From contig JAPNXP010000001.1 of the NCBI GenBank assembly GCA_028753945.1, positions 10,592,501 through 10,656,500 of the forward strand: a stretch of 64,000 bases of DNA, given 5' to 3'. This DNA comes from Hexactinellida sp. DTS-2022. Lineage: Eukaryota > Porifera > Hexactinellida. This document shows positions 9,392-19,405 of this stretch, piece after piece. The notes under the pieces are model-generated. The model searched no databases, was not told where the DNA came from, and saw only the letters and a list, made by a program, of their open reading frames with translations. Every line of letters starts with the position of its first letter. Positions within the stretch are counted from its first letter, which is position 1. A program made the translations under genes and the position numbers.

Positions 9392-11020
9392 TCAAATTTT
9401 CCGAAACAATTTTTTCGCCTTACCCCACGGAGATAGTTTTTCACCTTGTTTCTTTACATTCTGTTTATATACGAAAGGCATCGAATCTCTTACCTGTTCC
9501 TCCCTTCTCTGATTATCCTCTAAACCCCTCCTTACCCTTGAATCACGTAGTTCCCGTTCGAATTCGCTACTCCTCGCTTTTTCGGAATCTCTCTCTTTCT
9601 CCATCATTTCAAGTTTGAACTTCATTTCGCACATCGCTTTTTCGGAATCTCTCTCTTTCTCCATCATTTCAAATTTGAACTTCATTTCGCTTGACCGTTC
9701 CATTTCGATTCTCATCGCTTTTTCGGAATCTTTCTCCTTCTCCATCATTTCAAATTTGAACTTCATTTCGCTTGACCGTTCCATTTCGATTCTCATCGCT
9801 TTTTCGGAATCTTTCTCCTTCTCCTTCATGTCAAGTTTGAACTTCATTTCGCTTAATTCAAGATGCAATAATTTCATCTCAACAGTTTTCTCATTCATAT
9901 CTCCCATTTTTAACACTTCTTGCTCTCTCTTCAACTTTTCAGTTTCTTCTTTTCTCAACTCTTCCAGCTTTCGAGCATCCAAAGCCTCTTGAGTTCTCCT
10001 TTCTTCATCTCTTTTAAATTGTGCCTTCAACTTTTCAGTTTCTTCTTTTCTCAACTCTTCCTGCTTTCGAGCATCCAAAGTAAATTGTGCCTTCAACTTT
10101 TCAGTTTCTTTTTTTCTCAACTCTTCCTGCTTTCGAGCATCCAAAGCCTCTTGAGTTCTCCTTTCTTCATCTTTTTTAAACTGTGCCCTATCCTTTTCCC
10201 TTTCTATATCCATTAGTTTCAAAGCTTCCTGTAAATCTTTCACTTTCTTATCGGATTCTTCTCTCTCTTCAAAGAACTTCCTTCCTTGCAACATTAATGA
10301 GTTATTGTATCGCTGATTATCATTTTTAGTGCGAATTAGTTGGATAAATTCAAAGATTTGATTACATTTATCATTCCTGCAATTTTCATTCTTGAAATCA
10401 ACAATACTGTCCACGAAGATGTATCTATTTTCTGTTTTGGATAATAATTCTTTCAGTATAGGTGGACATTTGGGATTCATTAAAACTTTCTGAGTGTACT
10501 CTTCTTGAGTTTTCACCTTATTCCTCCTCAAGGCTTCACGTTCATTAGTGAATACGATGAATGCATGTTCCCAGAATGAGCCTCCCATTTGTTCCATCAT
10601 AATGAATGCCTTCCTGTGATTGTCACTGAACCTTTCAACGGAGCTAATGACAATAGCAACTGCATCAGTTCCATCTTTGGCAACGACTCCTAACTTACAG
10701 AGTTCATTGAATATTTCATTGTCATCTCGATCAGAATCACAGAATCCAGGAGAGTCGATTATCAACACTACTTCTTGATTGAAGCTGATTCTACAACAAG
10801 AGACATCTTGTGAAACCGATGAGAAAGTTCCGGCATCCTCAAAAAGTCCCTCGTTGGCCAGAAAGTTGCAAAACGCGCTTTTGCCTGCTCCAGTAATACC
10901 GACCATGAAGATTGAACAATCATAACCTGTCTGTGGCTGTACTTCATTATAGAATTTCTTTTCTTCGGAGGACAACTTCACCTGAGAGTCTGAATCTGTT
11001 TCGGGATTATTTGTAGCCAT
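9392..11020 (-). CDS. GIMAP/AIG1-type GTPase with long repetitive coiled-coil tail
   Basis: Single-exon protein of 542 residues starting at the ATG at 11020-11018. G1/P-loop G-I-T-G-A-G-K-S is at residues 41-48, the switch II motif D-S-P-G at 89-92, and the AIG1-family conserved box (V-E-R-F-S-D-N-H-R-K-A) at about 128-138. The G4 position reads F-T-N-E near 157-160, which departs from a canonical N/T-K-x-D. Residues about 240-515 are a highly charged coiled coil built of two internal repeat types: units with K-A-Q-F-K-R-D-E-E-R-R-T-Q-E-A-L, then units with E-M-K-F-K-F-E-M-M-E-K-E. The basic C terminus (K-A-K-K-L-F-R-K-I) may touch membrane. Vertebrate GIMAPs act in immune cells, but the family is also expanded in invertebrates; the role here is unknown. 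The near-identical DNA repeats suggest length instability. Confidence 0.85.
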   Translation of the reverse strand: MATNNPETDSDSQVKLSSEEKKFYNEVQPQTGYDCSIFMVGITGAGKSAFCNFLANEGLFEDAGTFSSVSQDVSCCRISFNQEVVLIIDSPGFCDSDRDDNEIFNELCKLGVVAKDGTDAVAIVISSVERFSDNHRKAFIMMEQMGGSFWEHAFIVFTNEREALRRNKVKTQEEYTQKVLMNPKCPPILKELLSKTENRYIFVDSIVDFKNENCRNDKCNQIFEFIQLIRTKNDNQRYNNSLMLQGRKFFEEREESDKKVKDLQEALKLMDIEREKDRAQFKKDEERRTQEALDARKQEELRKKETEKLKAQFTLDARKQEELRKEETEKLKAQFKRDEERRTQEALDARKLEELRKEETEKLKREQEVLKMGDMNEKTVEMKLLHLELSEMKFKLDMKEKEKDSEKAMRIEMERSSEMKFKFEMMEKEKDSEKAMRIEMERSSEMKFKFEMMEKERDSEKAMCEMKFKLEMMEKERDSEKARSSEFERELRDSRVRRGLEDNQRREEQVRDSMPFVYKQNVKKQGEKLSPWGKAKKLFRKI

Positions 11021-11585
11021 CGAATATGCTGCTTATTATCCTGAAGGAATTGAAGGAATTGTATTTTTAATAGCAGTAGCTGCACCAAAGGGGAAGAAAA
11101 AAGCAAAAAAAATGGTGGTTACACGCACACTTTTGATTAAGCGGGTTCGTTACTTGGGATTATGCAATAAGTGGAGTTATTTTCGAGCGGACAAATTAGT
11201 ATTTTCAAAAAATCCTGAATAATAAACAAGTAGTTTTAACAACTTACGTTTTTGCCATAAGTGAGTAAGAAGAAATAAAATCGAAATGAGTAGAAAATGG
11301 TAAAAGCAAACGATTTTACGAAAGTGACAGGGGTAGCATACCCGGTACGGCTAGTTCGGCGAGCGCCGACCACTTTTCAGGAGGGCCAGCTTTGCTGTAC
11401 CACCTCACTGTTTGAAATTAACGATTCATTGATAATTTAATGATTTACTGATTTATTAATCGCCGGCTCACATTCAAATACCTGGTACAGCGTCGCCCGG
11501 AGCACATACAAATACTATAAAATTCTCCGCCGTACAACTTTTCATAAGGACATGCCGGGCCTGGTGATATTTGTCAAATATTATG
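11021..11585. other. Upstream region of the GIMAP-like gene, no other gene
   Basis: Presumed promoter and 5' UTR of the minus-strand GTPase, followed by a moderately GC-rich patch (about 11330-11560) with CGGCGAGCGCCG that I cannot assign. It does not look like a tRNA. Confidence 0.4.
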
Positions 11586-12657
11586 TATCTTATATATTAA
11601 ATCACAATGGTTTTTTTTGTTTTTTGTTTTTGTTTGTTTGTTTGTTCAGAATTGATTGAGGAACTGGTAAGAGCTACAGACTTGAAATTTGGCAGGGGGA
11701 TAGGGAATACTGTATCTAGAAACAAGTTCTAATATCTAAGAAAAATATTCACATCTTCCCTCCCTATAGGTGACAAAACTTTTAGCCTATTAAATTCGAG
11801 GGTTTTCCAGTATGGATTAACAGCTAGCATTCAATTCGTATAAAAGGATTTTAGTGTCTCTATCAATTGTTAAGTGTGCATTATAGAATGCCTATCTGAG
11901 ACTGTGATTTAATTGGTCGAGAGGAAGTTCATTTATCCAATCAGTTATTGTGTTCCGTCTGTCTCCCATAGATTTATAACTTTCCATTGTGTCTATTTGA
12001 TTATTACCAATCAATTCAATAACTTCTCCACAGCCCAAAGTTAGGGGTCCACAGAGTTGTACAGTTTGTTAGTGATATTAATTTTCTATTTGGAGTTAGT
12101 TTATTAATATATACACGGACATGCGTTATTATCTAGAAAATTGTCAGTTCTAACTAGCATAAATATTCAACAGTACAGGCGCTGATTAGTATTTCCCAAT
12201 TTATTTTTTCTGTCCTTATACGTACATATATACCTATGGCTGGGGCCCACGGATATAGACGGCTTAGGGGGGCACAGCCCTACTCTGAAACAATAGCATT
12301 ACTGTTACGTGTGTCACTAGCGGTCACCTAAATATTTCCCATATGATTCCCGTAATATAATCAATTTGTGCTTTTGAATTTAAGTAATGCTCAAGGGGGT
12401 AAGTGTTACAACCCGTCCTTTTTATTACAAAATGACAAAAAGTGTGATGTAGGGAGGGGGTATATAATTTTTTCGTCATTTTTCGTCCATAATCGAAAGT
12501 TTTTATAGGAGCCTAGATTCAGTTTAAGTCTATTGGAGTATATAATTAAATACAACGGACATTTAATTTGAAAAGGCATGTGTTTTGAAATACAAGCGAG
12601 GGCCGCAGGCCCGAGTGCAAGTTGTAAGAACGCGCGTAGCGCGGACGAGCAGCTTGT
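11586..12657 (+). repeat. RepA dispersed element, copy 2 (apparently full length)
   Basis: The 5' end reads TATCTTATATATTAAATCAC followed by TTTG-rich sequence. The 3' end has two stem-loops (GGGCC-GCA-GGCCC and CGCG-CGTAG-CGCG) and then GAGCAGCTTGT. The copy at 32459-33749 on the other strand matches both ends, which defines the element as about 1.07 kb without its satellite. No coding capacity. The architecture suggests a non-autonomous Helitron/Helentron-like element. Confidence 0.65.
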
Positions 12658-12879
12658 ATTTATAATATCTGAATGTTTACTCGCAAGTCATAATATCTTG
12701 TAACCATAATAACACTGCGTTCAATGGATAAGAAACTATTTTAGAGTAGAAAACTACTATGATTACTTGTTACACAATCTTTGCTACAATAGATCTGTAT
12801 AATTCCCGCTTCGCGGCCTTACCCTCCTCAAAAAGTCACTCATAAAGATAAGTTAGAAGTGAACTTATTTTTCTGCATT
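12658..12879. other. Spacer between RepA copy 2 and RepB copy 1
   Basis: AT-rich sequence without coding potential. A RepB-like fragment cgcttcgcggccttac lies at about 12808-12824. Confidence 0.35.
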
Positions 12880-12896
12880 GATATTATTAAAACGAT

Positions 12897-12899
<3 letters not shown>

Positions 12900-12929
<30 letters not shown>
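12900..12929. repeat. (TG)n microsatellite
   Basis: About 14 consecutive TG dinucleotides in the 5' part of RepB copy 1. Other RepB copies have shorter TG/TTTG runs at the same place. Confidence 0.9.
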
Positions 12930-12931
<2 letters not shown>

Positions 12932-13222
12932 ATTTGTTCGGATTTTTTAAAGAGATGGGGGAAAACAACCCGCATCTATATTTGAGATATAAACTAACTT
13001 CCAAATGTTATATTAGGTAAACAAGTACGTATGCTGATTACGAATTTCGAATTAAAAAATTCTAATATAAATACCGGTATTTATTGTTGGTATTTACAAA
13101 AGAGCATCCTTATATGTATGTAGACGGTCTATAAAAGCACATACAAATATGCCAAAAATTTGTAGATCGTCTATAAATTATGTAGACCAAAAGCCCTGCC
13201 ATCTATGGGTAATACTAATGTA

Positions 13223-13563
13223 CATATATCTGCAAGGAATTCTCCAGGAGCGCGAGACGCTCCTTTTGGAGCATGATTTTTGGAAAATTTGAATTTAGGA
13301 GCGCAAAAATTTGGAATCCTCTCCTATACCGTAACATTAAATTGTGATTTAGGCCAGGGTTTTTTTAAGGCCGATCTTGGTGTAAATTTTGCACCAATAT
13401 TTTTGGAGTTACACCACGTTCCGGGTCGGCCTGGGCCTGTGCAGTGTTGAGTTACATCAAGGTCTCAACCTTAAAAAAAACCCTGATTTAGGCGTATGGA
13501 AATTGGATCAGACCAGGATTAGGAGCGTATTTACAAATAGCTGTATAATACACTGCATATACA
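13223..13563. repeat. RepC element inside element X, itself split by a hAT element
   Basis: Contains CAGGAGCGCGAGACGCTCC and the inverse CAGGATTAGGAGCG. A reverse-complement relative at 24314-24545 (TUBD1 intron 1) carries the same sequence uninterrupted. Boundaries are inferred from the related element at 41963-42140, which reads directly from GGGTAATACTAATGT into ATATGTAAGAAAACC. Confidence 0.5.
13355..13485. mobile_element. Non-autonomous hAT-type element, family H1, copy 2
   Basis: 131 bp with terminal inverted repeats beginning CAGGGTTTTTTTAAGG (right end CCTTAAAAAAAACCCTG) and an exact 8-bp target duplication atttaggc (13347-13354, 13486-13493). The empty site is visible in the related RepC copy in TUBD1 intron 1, where GATTTAGGCGTATG (minus strand) has a single atttaggc. 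Confidence 0.92.
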
Positions 13564-13879
13564 TGTATGTAAGAAAACCTGGTCTAGAAATAGACGGTCT
13601 ACATATAACTTTATACAAGTTATTTCTTTACAAAATATCTAGACAAAATATTAAAAATTCAAAATGAACCCAGATTGGTAAACAAGTTAAAACTATGGAA
13701 AATGGTAGAAAGGGATGCATATATGATATAACATCCCTTTGTACCATTTTTACACGGTAGAAATTGTGAGGAGTAAGGCCGAATCGCGGCCGTTAACTTG
13801 AGATGCGTAGCACCGATCCGTCGCACAGTTGACCGAGACCGAAGGGCTCGTATTAAGCCAAACTATCATTTCGTCATAT

Positions 13880-13952
13880 AAATCCTATAAATTTTGACCC
13901 CATTAAGCGGATAAATCTATTAACCGGCGGCTCTATTAAGCGGAGTCGACAT
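13880..13952. repeat. Partial CAGT-ended MITE (same family as 38506-38690)
   Basis: Matches the right half of the 38506-38690 element: TTTTGACCC-CATTAAGCGG, then CTATTAACCGGCGGCTC and AAGCGGAGTCGAC. The left end is missing. Confidence 0.5.
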
Positions 13953-14227
13953 TTAATTGTGTAACGTCTAACGTGTATTAATTGACTACAATTACACTGT
14001 ATTTTACTGGAAGCGTGTCATTTTTGAATGACATATATTTTTATCCTATATTATATTGAACATAATGTTTATTAATCCAGAGTGGGGGCATTACCCACCC
14101 CATTCCTGTCACTTAAAAATAAAAGGAATTCGTAAGTGTTTAATTGTCTAATTAAAACTAAAGTGGATTCAGAATATAAATACAATTTCCTGCAAAACGA
14201 TTTGTTTCACATTCATTTATAAATAAA

Positions 14228-14372
14228 CCAGCTCTTCGGTCTCGGTCGCTTTGCGACGGATCAGTGCTACGCACCTCAAGTTAACGGCCGCTATGCGGCC
14301 TTACTCCTCACCCTTTCTACCATGGAAAATGGCAGGTCCCTTCAGAAGATTTCCATAGTTTTAACTTGTTTT
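14228..14372 (-). repeat. RepB 3' end, inverted copy 2
   Basis: Reverse complement of the RepB 3' hairpin block (TTCGGTCTCGGTCGC, ACGGCCGCTATGCGGCC, ACTCCTCA, TTTCTACCATGGAAAATGG, AGTTTTAACTTGTTT). It faces copy 1 across about 375 bp, so the two ends could fold together. Confidence 0.6.
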
Positions 14373-14524
14373 TCATATTCTAAATTTATAAATGCGAAAT
14401 TCGTGTTCAGCAATCTTGACATATCCAAGGGGGGCGCGAAACTCTGGCGAACACATTATAAATTTTGTGAACCACTTAATCGATGGGTAATTTATATAGT
14501 AGATTCATAACCCTTGTTATCACT

Positions 14525-15237
14525 CAGGGGCGTAGCTAAAGTTTTTGAACTGGGGGCGACAACCGGCACACAACATTAACTGATGCGCATTTCTTATATT
14601 GTTTAACATATCTTTTACATCCCGGGCTCGTTCTTTTAGGCTCTGATGGATTTTATCACTTCATGTTGTTTCACAGTGTAATAATGGTTATTCTTTGATT
14701 GCAAACATTGTTCCACATATCACAAAATTTATTAGAGCTTCACACCAATAGGCAATAGAGACAATAATTATGAAATTTGTATCACTTAATATTTAATACC
14801 TTAAATGAACTTGCAAAGTTTCCAATATATTTATGGTTACAAGTTCAAATTGTAAATGTGTCATACAGTTAACTCCCGTTATAACGAAGTGCTCGGGACT
14901 TTAGTTTCATTTCGTTATAAGCGGAGTTTGTTATAACCGGAGTCGGTACGGAGTTCGATCTAAAAAGAGTTCATTACAAGTTTAATTTCGTTGTAACCGG
15001 AGTTTATTATAAACGGATTTCGTTATAACCGGAGTAAATTCAATAGCTTAGACTCAGAGGCTATATGGGATTTAAATGACTTCGTTATATTAAAGCGGAA
15101 TTTCGTTATATCCGACTTTGTTATAACGGGAGTTGACTGTATATATATATATATATCAGAAACATATATATTGAAGCTATTGATCTATCCCAATTCCAAG
15201 TGGGGGCGTACTGGCGCGCCCCCTGGCTACGCCCTTG
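14525..15237. mobile_element. Non-autonomous hAT-type element with a nested MITE
   Basis: Ends CAGGGGCGTAGC and (inverted) CAAGGGCGTAGC, with an exact 8-bp duplication ttatcact (14517-14524, 15238-15245). No transposase. The MITE at 14866-15139 lies inside. The termini resemble those of the element at 23968-24305. Confidence 0.85.
14866..15139. mobile_element. CAGT-ended, TA-flanked MITE (pogo/mariner-like), copy P1
   Basis: 274 bp. The left end is CAGTTAACTCCCGTTATAAC, the right end (inverted) CAGTCAACTCCCGTTATAAC, and a TA flanks each side. The interior repeats the string cgttataaccggagt several times, so internal and terminal repeats are alike. The relative at 63122-63223 has the same right end. 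Confidence 0.85.
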
Positions 15238-15939
15238 TTATCACTTATATAAATACACACCTAAATATTTGTGTTGTAATAGTATAGGTATGGAATTTTG
15301 CTATCTCACATAGTTGAAATGGGAATATTTTGGAAGGGGGGCGTGAAATTTCTAAATTCGATAAAGGGGGGCGGAGGTTAAATATGTTTGAGAAACGCTG
15401 GCCGCTAATCCAAGCACTGAATGAATTATACGTGGATGTACATATTAATATAGATTTGTACTCACCTATAAAGAGTGTTAGAGAGTGGTAGTTTGATATT
15501 CGTAAGTTTTCACTTGATCGCGATTAATAGTTACAACAGAGCAGTACAGTTTATGGGAGTTTTCTAGATTATTATGGCGTGGTGGCTCTTCTCAATGACA
15601 GCAATTAATAAGGTTGTACAATATAATCTAGAAGATTAAATTACATTGAGAATGATGCAAATTTTATTTTAAGAAATCTCAAAGTGCAAGTAGTGCAAGG
15701 AACATATATTACAGCTACTTTGAGTAGAAATAATTTGCAAACAAATATAGCTTAAAGGAAATGGTTTGGGTAGTCAATACCTCTTGCATATTATATACCA
15801 GGGGTTTCCAACCTACGGCCCGCCGCCAGCCTTGTAAAACGAACATAGGTAATGCGGCCAAACCAATTGAGTTTCAATTACCACTTTTCCATTACATAAA
15901 GATAAATATTAGAAAAAAATGTCAAATAGTTTATTGTAG
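15238..15939. other. Repeat debris, no gene
   Basis: Contains runs of G such as aaggggggcg near 15340 and 15365, and a lone hAT-like end CAGGGGTTTCCAACC at 15799 without a partner end. No coding potential. Confidence 0.4.
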
Positions 15940-16251
15940 CAGGGACTTCTTTAATATAGGGACTGTAAACTTCGTTTTACGGTAAAATTAGCGTAGGCCT
16001 AAAACAGTATTGTTACTTATTGATATCCCGTAATCCGCTAATGCTAGACATAGCAAATGTATTATTGTCGTATAGGAAGTCATATTTTGGGAGTCCAACG
16101 GTCATATTGGTTTATCGAAAATATTTGTGGAACGTAAGTTATGCGATTTTCACACCCTTCCATATATGGTAATATTGTTAAAATCTCGAGATTACTTAAC
16201 TTTATACATATGAAATGTATCATTTTCGTCCCTATATTAAAGAAGTCCCTG
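15940..16251. mobile_element. Inverted-repeat element with 24-bp termini
   Basis: The left end CAGGGACTTCTTTAATATAG (continuing GGAC) is repeated in perfect inverted form at the right end. The flanks share ttgtag (15934-15939 and 16253-16258), which may be the remains of a longer target duplication. No coding capacity. Probably hAT-like by its CAGGG start. Confidence 0.7.
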
Positions 16252-16907
16252 GTTGTAGTAAAACATTTTTTGAGTTATGGACCAGACAGATTTTGAAAGG
16301 TGTCAAAAATGTGTTAATCAAAATTCGTAACCCCAGGTGCAAATTAGACGGTCCATCCGCACCTACATGCCAAGTTTCAGCCCATCAACTATAAAGACCG
16401 AAGGGACAGTAATTAATCAATAATTAATTAATCAATCGAGCGGGCAAAGAAAGGTAATTAATAGTAACGAGATTGTAGACTATCTACTATACAAATACTA
16501 TTAGATAGTTAATTAAATGACTTTTTGATTTCGGATTAAACTTGTATTGTTATACTGTTTTTATTTACGGAAGTACTATATTAGCACGCTTGTAGGCGAG
16601 TATGGCAGGAGCGCACAAACTAAGGAAATAATGCTGAGACAGAAAAGGCACCGAAATATCCTCAAAACAGAGACTATTCGAGAGAGAAAAGGAGGCAGAT
16701 GGTGGTACCGTGCCATAGTTATAAACATGAAAAAAGACCCTGCTGAAATACTGTTTATTGACTATGGAAATACCTCCAGTGAGAGACAGTAATCTTATTC
16801 CACTGCCGGAGAAATTCTCTGTGCCACCTCTTTGTCACAAGTATTGTTTAGAAGATTCGGCTTTTCACTCCTCCGATCCTTTTTTGGCGAGGGAGCGAGT
16901 GAGTTTC

Positions 16908-17225
16908 GACAGTAGTCCGTGTCAGTGGAGATCCTGCGAAGAGGAGTCAGATAAATGAACTTTTCAATATTGTATCACGGGCGTCGCACGGCTCTGAACA
17001 ATCTCCGGCCAAACAGTTAAAGTGGTCCGGCCAAAACCGGACCGTCCGATATAATTTAGTAGAATAAATGAAAAGTGGTCCGGCCATGGCCGGACCAGCC
17101 GGACGGCGTGCTACGCCTATGTGTATTATGTATATATGAAAGCTTTCATATCTAATACAATTTTTGAAAAGTTCATTTATCTGACTCCTCTTCGCAGGCT
17201 CTCCACTGACACGGACTGTACTGTC
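16908..17225. repeat. Inverted duplication of Tudor-gene sequence (about 60-bp arms)
   Basis: The arm 16908-16966 (containing CCTGCGAAGAGGAGTCAGAT) recurs in reverse complement at 17163-17225 with a few differences. The ~195-bp loop holds GC-rich palindromes such as GGTCCGGCCATGGCCGGACC. A transcript through it would form a long hairpin. Confidence 0.8.
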
Positions 17226-17277
17226 GTTTCAGTGTCAATTCCTTCTGCTCATGGAGAGTCTGAAGCTAACTGAGGAG

Positions 17278-17596
17278 CAGAGCTGCAAATGGGTCAGTGA
17301 TCCATGGGTCAATGGGTCATATGGGTCACGTTTTTGGGATGGGTCAATGGGTCATGGGTCACACGCCATGGGTCATGACCCATCAATACTTTGATTAATT
17401 AATTATATAGAAGTAAGATAGATCATTACATTGTAATATGAGATCATCAGAGAGCGAGAGGAAATTATATTTACATTATAGTTACTTCTAAGTTCAAATA
17501 TTGGATATATAATTGGTCAGATAATAACATGAATGGGTCATTGACCCATGGGTCAGCGGGTCATGGGTCACTGCTCGTGACCCATTTGCAGCTCTG
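17278..17596. mobile_element. Non-autonomous hAT-type element built of ATGGGTCA repeats
   Basis: 319 bp with termini CAGAGCTGCAAATGGGTC (inverted at the right end) and an exact 8-bp duplication ctgaggag (17270-17277, 17597-17604). Both flanks of the interior are arrays of atgggtca, i.e. the subterminal motif itself. Removing it rejoins an open frame of the Tudor relic. Confidence 0.92.
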
Positions 17597-18720
17597 CTGA
17601 GGAGATAAATATATACGAATCGGACGTATCTACCAGAAGCGGTAGAACAGATTACTCCTCCAATAATTCCCCAACTCGACCAGTTCAGCTTCTCAGTACT
17701 TTTCTCACAATTACATTCCTTGTGACCAGTCATACCAGAACATCGCTTTCGAAACTAGCCCTATGATGCTGCCCAGGCAAGGGAGTACCAACGCCACAAT
17801 TGTTTCTCAGGGAACACAGCAACCCAGTCCCTTAACCCAGCTTTCTTCTTCGTCTTACCCGAAACACCTTACATTTCCCACAAATTCTACTATGCAAACA
17901 CCTCAACTTCAGACCCAATAACAACAACAAAAACACATTAGCAGACAAACTTACAACCTTTATTAGCGCCAAGAAACAGCTCTACTCCGGCCAGGAGGCT
18001 AATCCCCTCAGCGATATCGCGAAAGAAGTCCTGTCCAACAGGAGTAGGTTTTCCCTCAGCCAGATGTCAGAAGTGGTGGAGGTCCGCTCTAATCGGGAAC
18101 AGCTGACAGATCTGATAGCTCAGATCCAGTGTTGCTCTGAGGGCGAAGAGACCCGTCTCTCTCCCGGCTTATAACTCAAAGGAACGAGTGCAGAGCCAAA
18201 CTAATTCTCAGTATCTCCAATCTAATCGAAACGCTATGCAAATTCCCATTGGAAGAGAGAATCGAATCTTTGAACGCGATAAATCAGCGCCTAGTTGAAA
18301 TCCCCAGACTCCAGTTACACCCAAGATCCAAAATTAGACGCTAAGCATATCGATCTGACTGTGTGTCTAAAAACATTTGAATCTGTTGAATTCTGTTCAT
18401 TCTTTCGATATGAAAGAGTTGAAAATCGGCCAGGAAGAGGAAATAGGGCTTGATGAATTATGTTCTAAGCTACAAAGCTCTTTCAGATTTTATCAAATAT
18501 TGTTGAGTCTTGACCCGAAAGAAGAAATTGGGGAGGAGAGGGGGAGAGTATTGGCGAGTTTATTCACAAGATTATTCAGACTTCTGATAGCGAAATTCCA
18601 GCTTTGAAAATGATGGAGGATGTTCATTCGAAAGAAAAAGCACAGCCAGCTCTAGTCTCACAGAGGCAGTTGCGTACGAGTTGAAGAGAGAACTATCGGA
18701 AATTCATTCAATCAAGTAAA

Positions 18721-19163
18721 ATCTTAGTTTTCGATTCGAAAATTGCATAGAATTAGATTTAACCATTTTAATTATTTTAAACTGAAGTGTTAGTAAATAT
18801 AGTAAATTTGCAAGTCAATTGTGGTACAAACGAAGCCCAATTTGAAAATTCGTGCACTGTGAAAGGGTCTAGAATTAAATTCTCTATCGAATGCATATTA
18901 TACATTGAATATTCGCGCACTATTTATTGTTCCTTTTCTAACATTAAACAGGTGTAAAAATGTGACCAAAAAAATTAAATCAAAAACCGTGACCCCAGGT
19001 GCACATCTGTAACTCATGTTGAGACACATATCCTGAAAATTTGGGCTCTTAGTTAATTAAACTCTGTTCTGTGGATGAGCTACGGAAGGATAACTATTAC
19101 TAACCACAGTTAGATTAGAACTGGGCCACTATAGTCGGCACAGTATTAATCCCATCGTTAATT
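18721..19163. other. AT-rich intergenic region
   Basis: No gene seen. The stretch CCCCAGGTGCA near 18991 also occurs near 16332 with similar neighbours, so both are pieces of one dispersed repeat. Confidence 0.4.
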
Positions 19164-19405
19164 ACCGTATTTCCCCGAATAAGCGCCTGGTCAATAAAAA
19201 TGACATTGGTATGATAAAATTTATATTCATTAGTTGATCACTATAATGTAATTCCATTGATTTTGGCAACTTCAGTAGGTACACTGTTGGTGGAAATCAT
19301 TAGAACCCACAAAAATATTATATTCTGGATTTTTCACAAAAATTTCAGGATAATTTTGGCCCACGAAACAATAAGCGCCGGGGCGCTTATTCGGGGAAAT
19401 ACGGT
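19164..19405. mobile_element. MITE with termini ACCGTATTTCCCCGAATAAG
   Basis: 242 bp; the right end is the inverted copy (GCGCTTATTCGGGGAAATACGGT) and aatt flanks both sides. Decayed relatives of the terminus occur near 55705, 57520 and 58570. Superfamily not assigned. Confidence 0.75.

Larger units (their letters stand above)
13102..13626. mobile_element. Element X inserted in RepB copy 1
   Basis: Bounded by the 9-bp direct repeat tttacaaaa. Begins GAGCATCCTTATATGTATG and holds paired GTAGACGGTCTATAAA-like and AACGGTCTACAT-like sequences in inverse orientation. A related copy at 41963-42140 lacks the internal insertion at 13223-13563, so it gives an empty-site comparison. Confidence 0.5.
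12880..13853 (+). repeat. RepB dispersed element, copy 1, carrying nested insertions
   Basis: Begins with the RepB 5' type ATTATTAAAACGATTG plus a TG-rich run, continues GATATAAACTAACTTCCAAA and AGGTAAACAAGT, and ends in the hairpin series (a GGCC/GGCC stem, then CCGAGACCGAAGGGCTCGT). It is interrupted between duplicated tttacaaaa sites (13093-13101 and 13627-13635) by another element, which itself holds two further insertions. Same family as 40004-41459. Confidence 0.6.
16600..18720 (+). pseudogene. Broken Tudor-domain gene, interrupted by an inverted duplication and a hAT element
   Basis: Positions ~16690-16790 encode a Tudor core (W-Y-R-A-I-V, then L-F-I-D-Y-G-N). The frame shifts right after G-N, and the rest (V-R-D-S-N-L-I-P-L-P-E-K-F, then C-L-E-D) continues in the +1-related frame to about 16955. 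Coding-like sequence resumes at about 17225 (L-K-L-T-E-E-I-N-I-Y-E-S-D), is split by a hAT element at 17278-17596, and continues to about 18720 (for example L-S-N-R-S-R-F-S-L-S-Q-M and L-T-D-L-I-A-Q-I-Q) with further stops and frame changes. Tudor proteins of this type bind dimethyl-arginine and act in the piRNA pathway or RNP granules. With at least one frameshift and the insertions it is most likely dead, though a spliced remnant cannot be excluded. Confidence 0.6.

Noticed and set aside
9920-10216. Plus-strand open frame rich in Phe/Ser/Leu
   Set aside because: Mirror of the Lys/Glu-rich coiled coil of the GIMAP-like gene on the other strand.
11330-11560. GC-rich patch as tRNA or small RNA
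   Set aside because: I could not fold a cloverleaf or find A/B box spacing; left unassigned.
14408-15400. Larger hAT element around 14525-15237
   Set aside because: A CAGC...GCTG pair is present, but the flanks gave no target duplication.
15799-15830. hAT element starting CAGGGGTTTCCAACC
   Set aside because: No matching right end or 8-bp duplication within the next kilobases.
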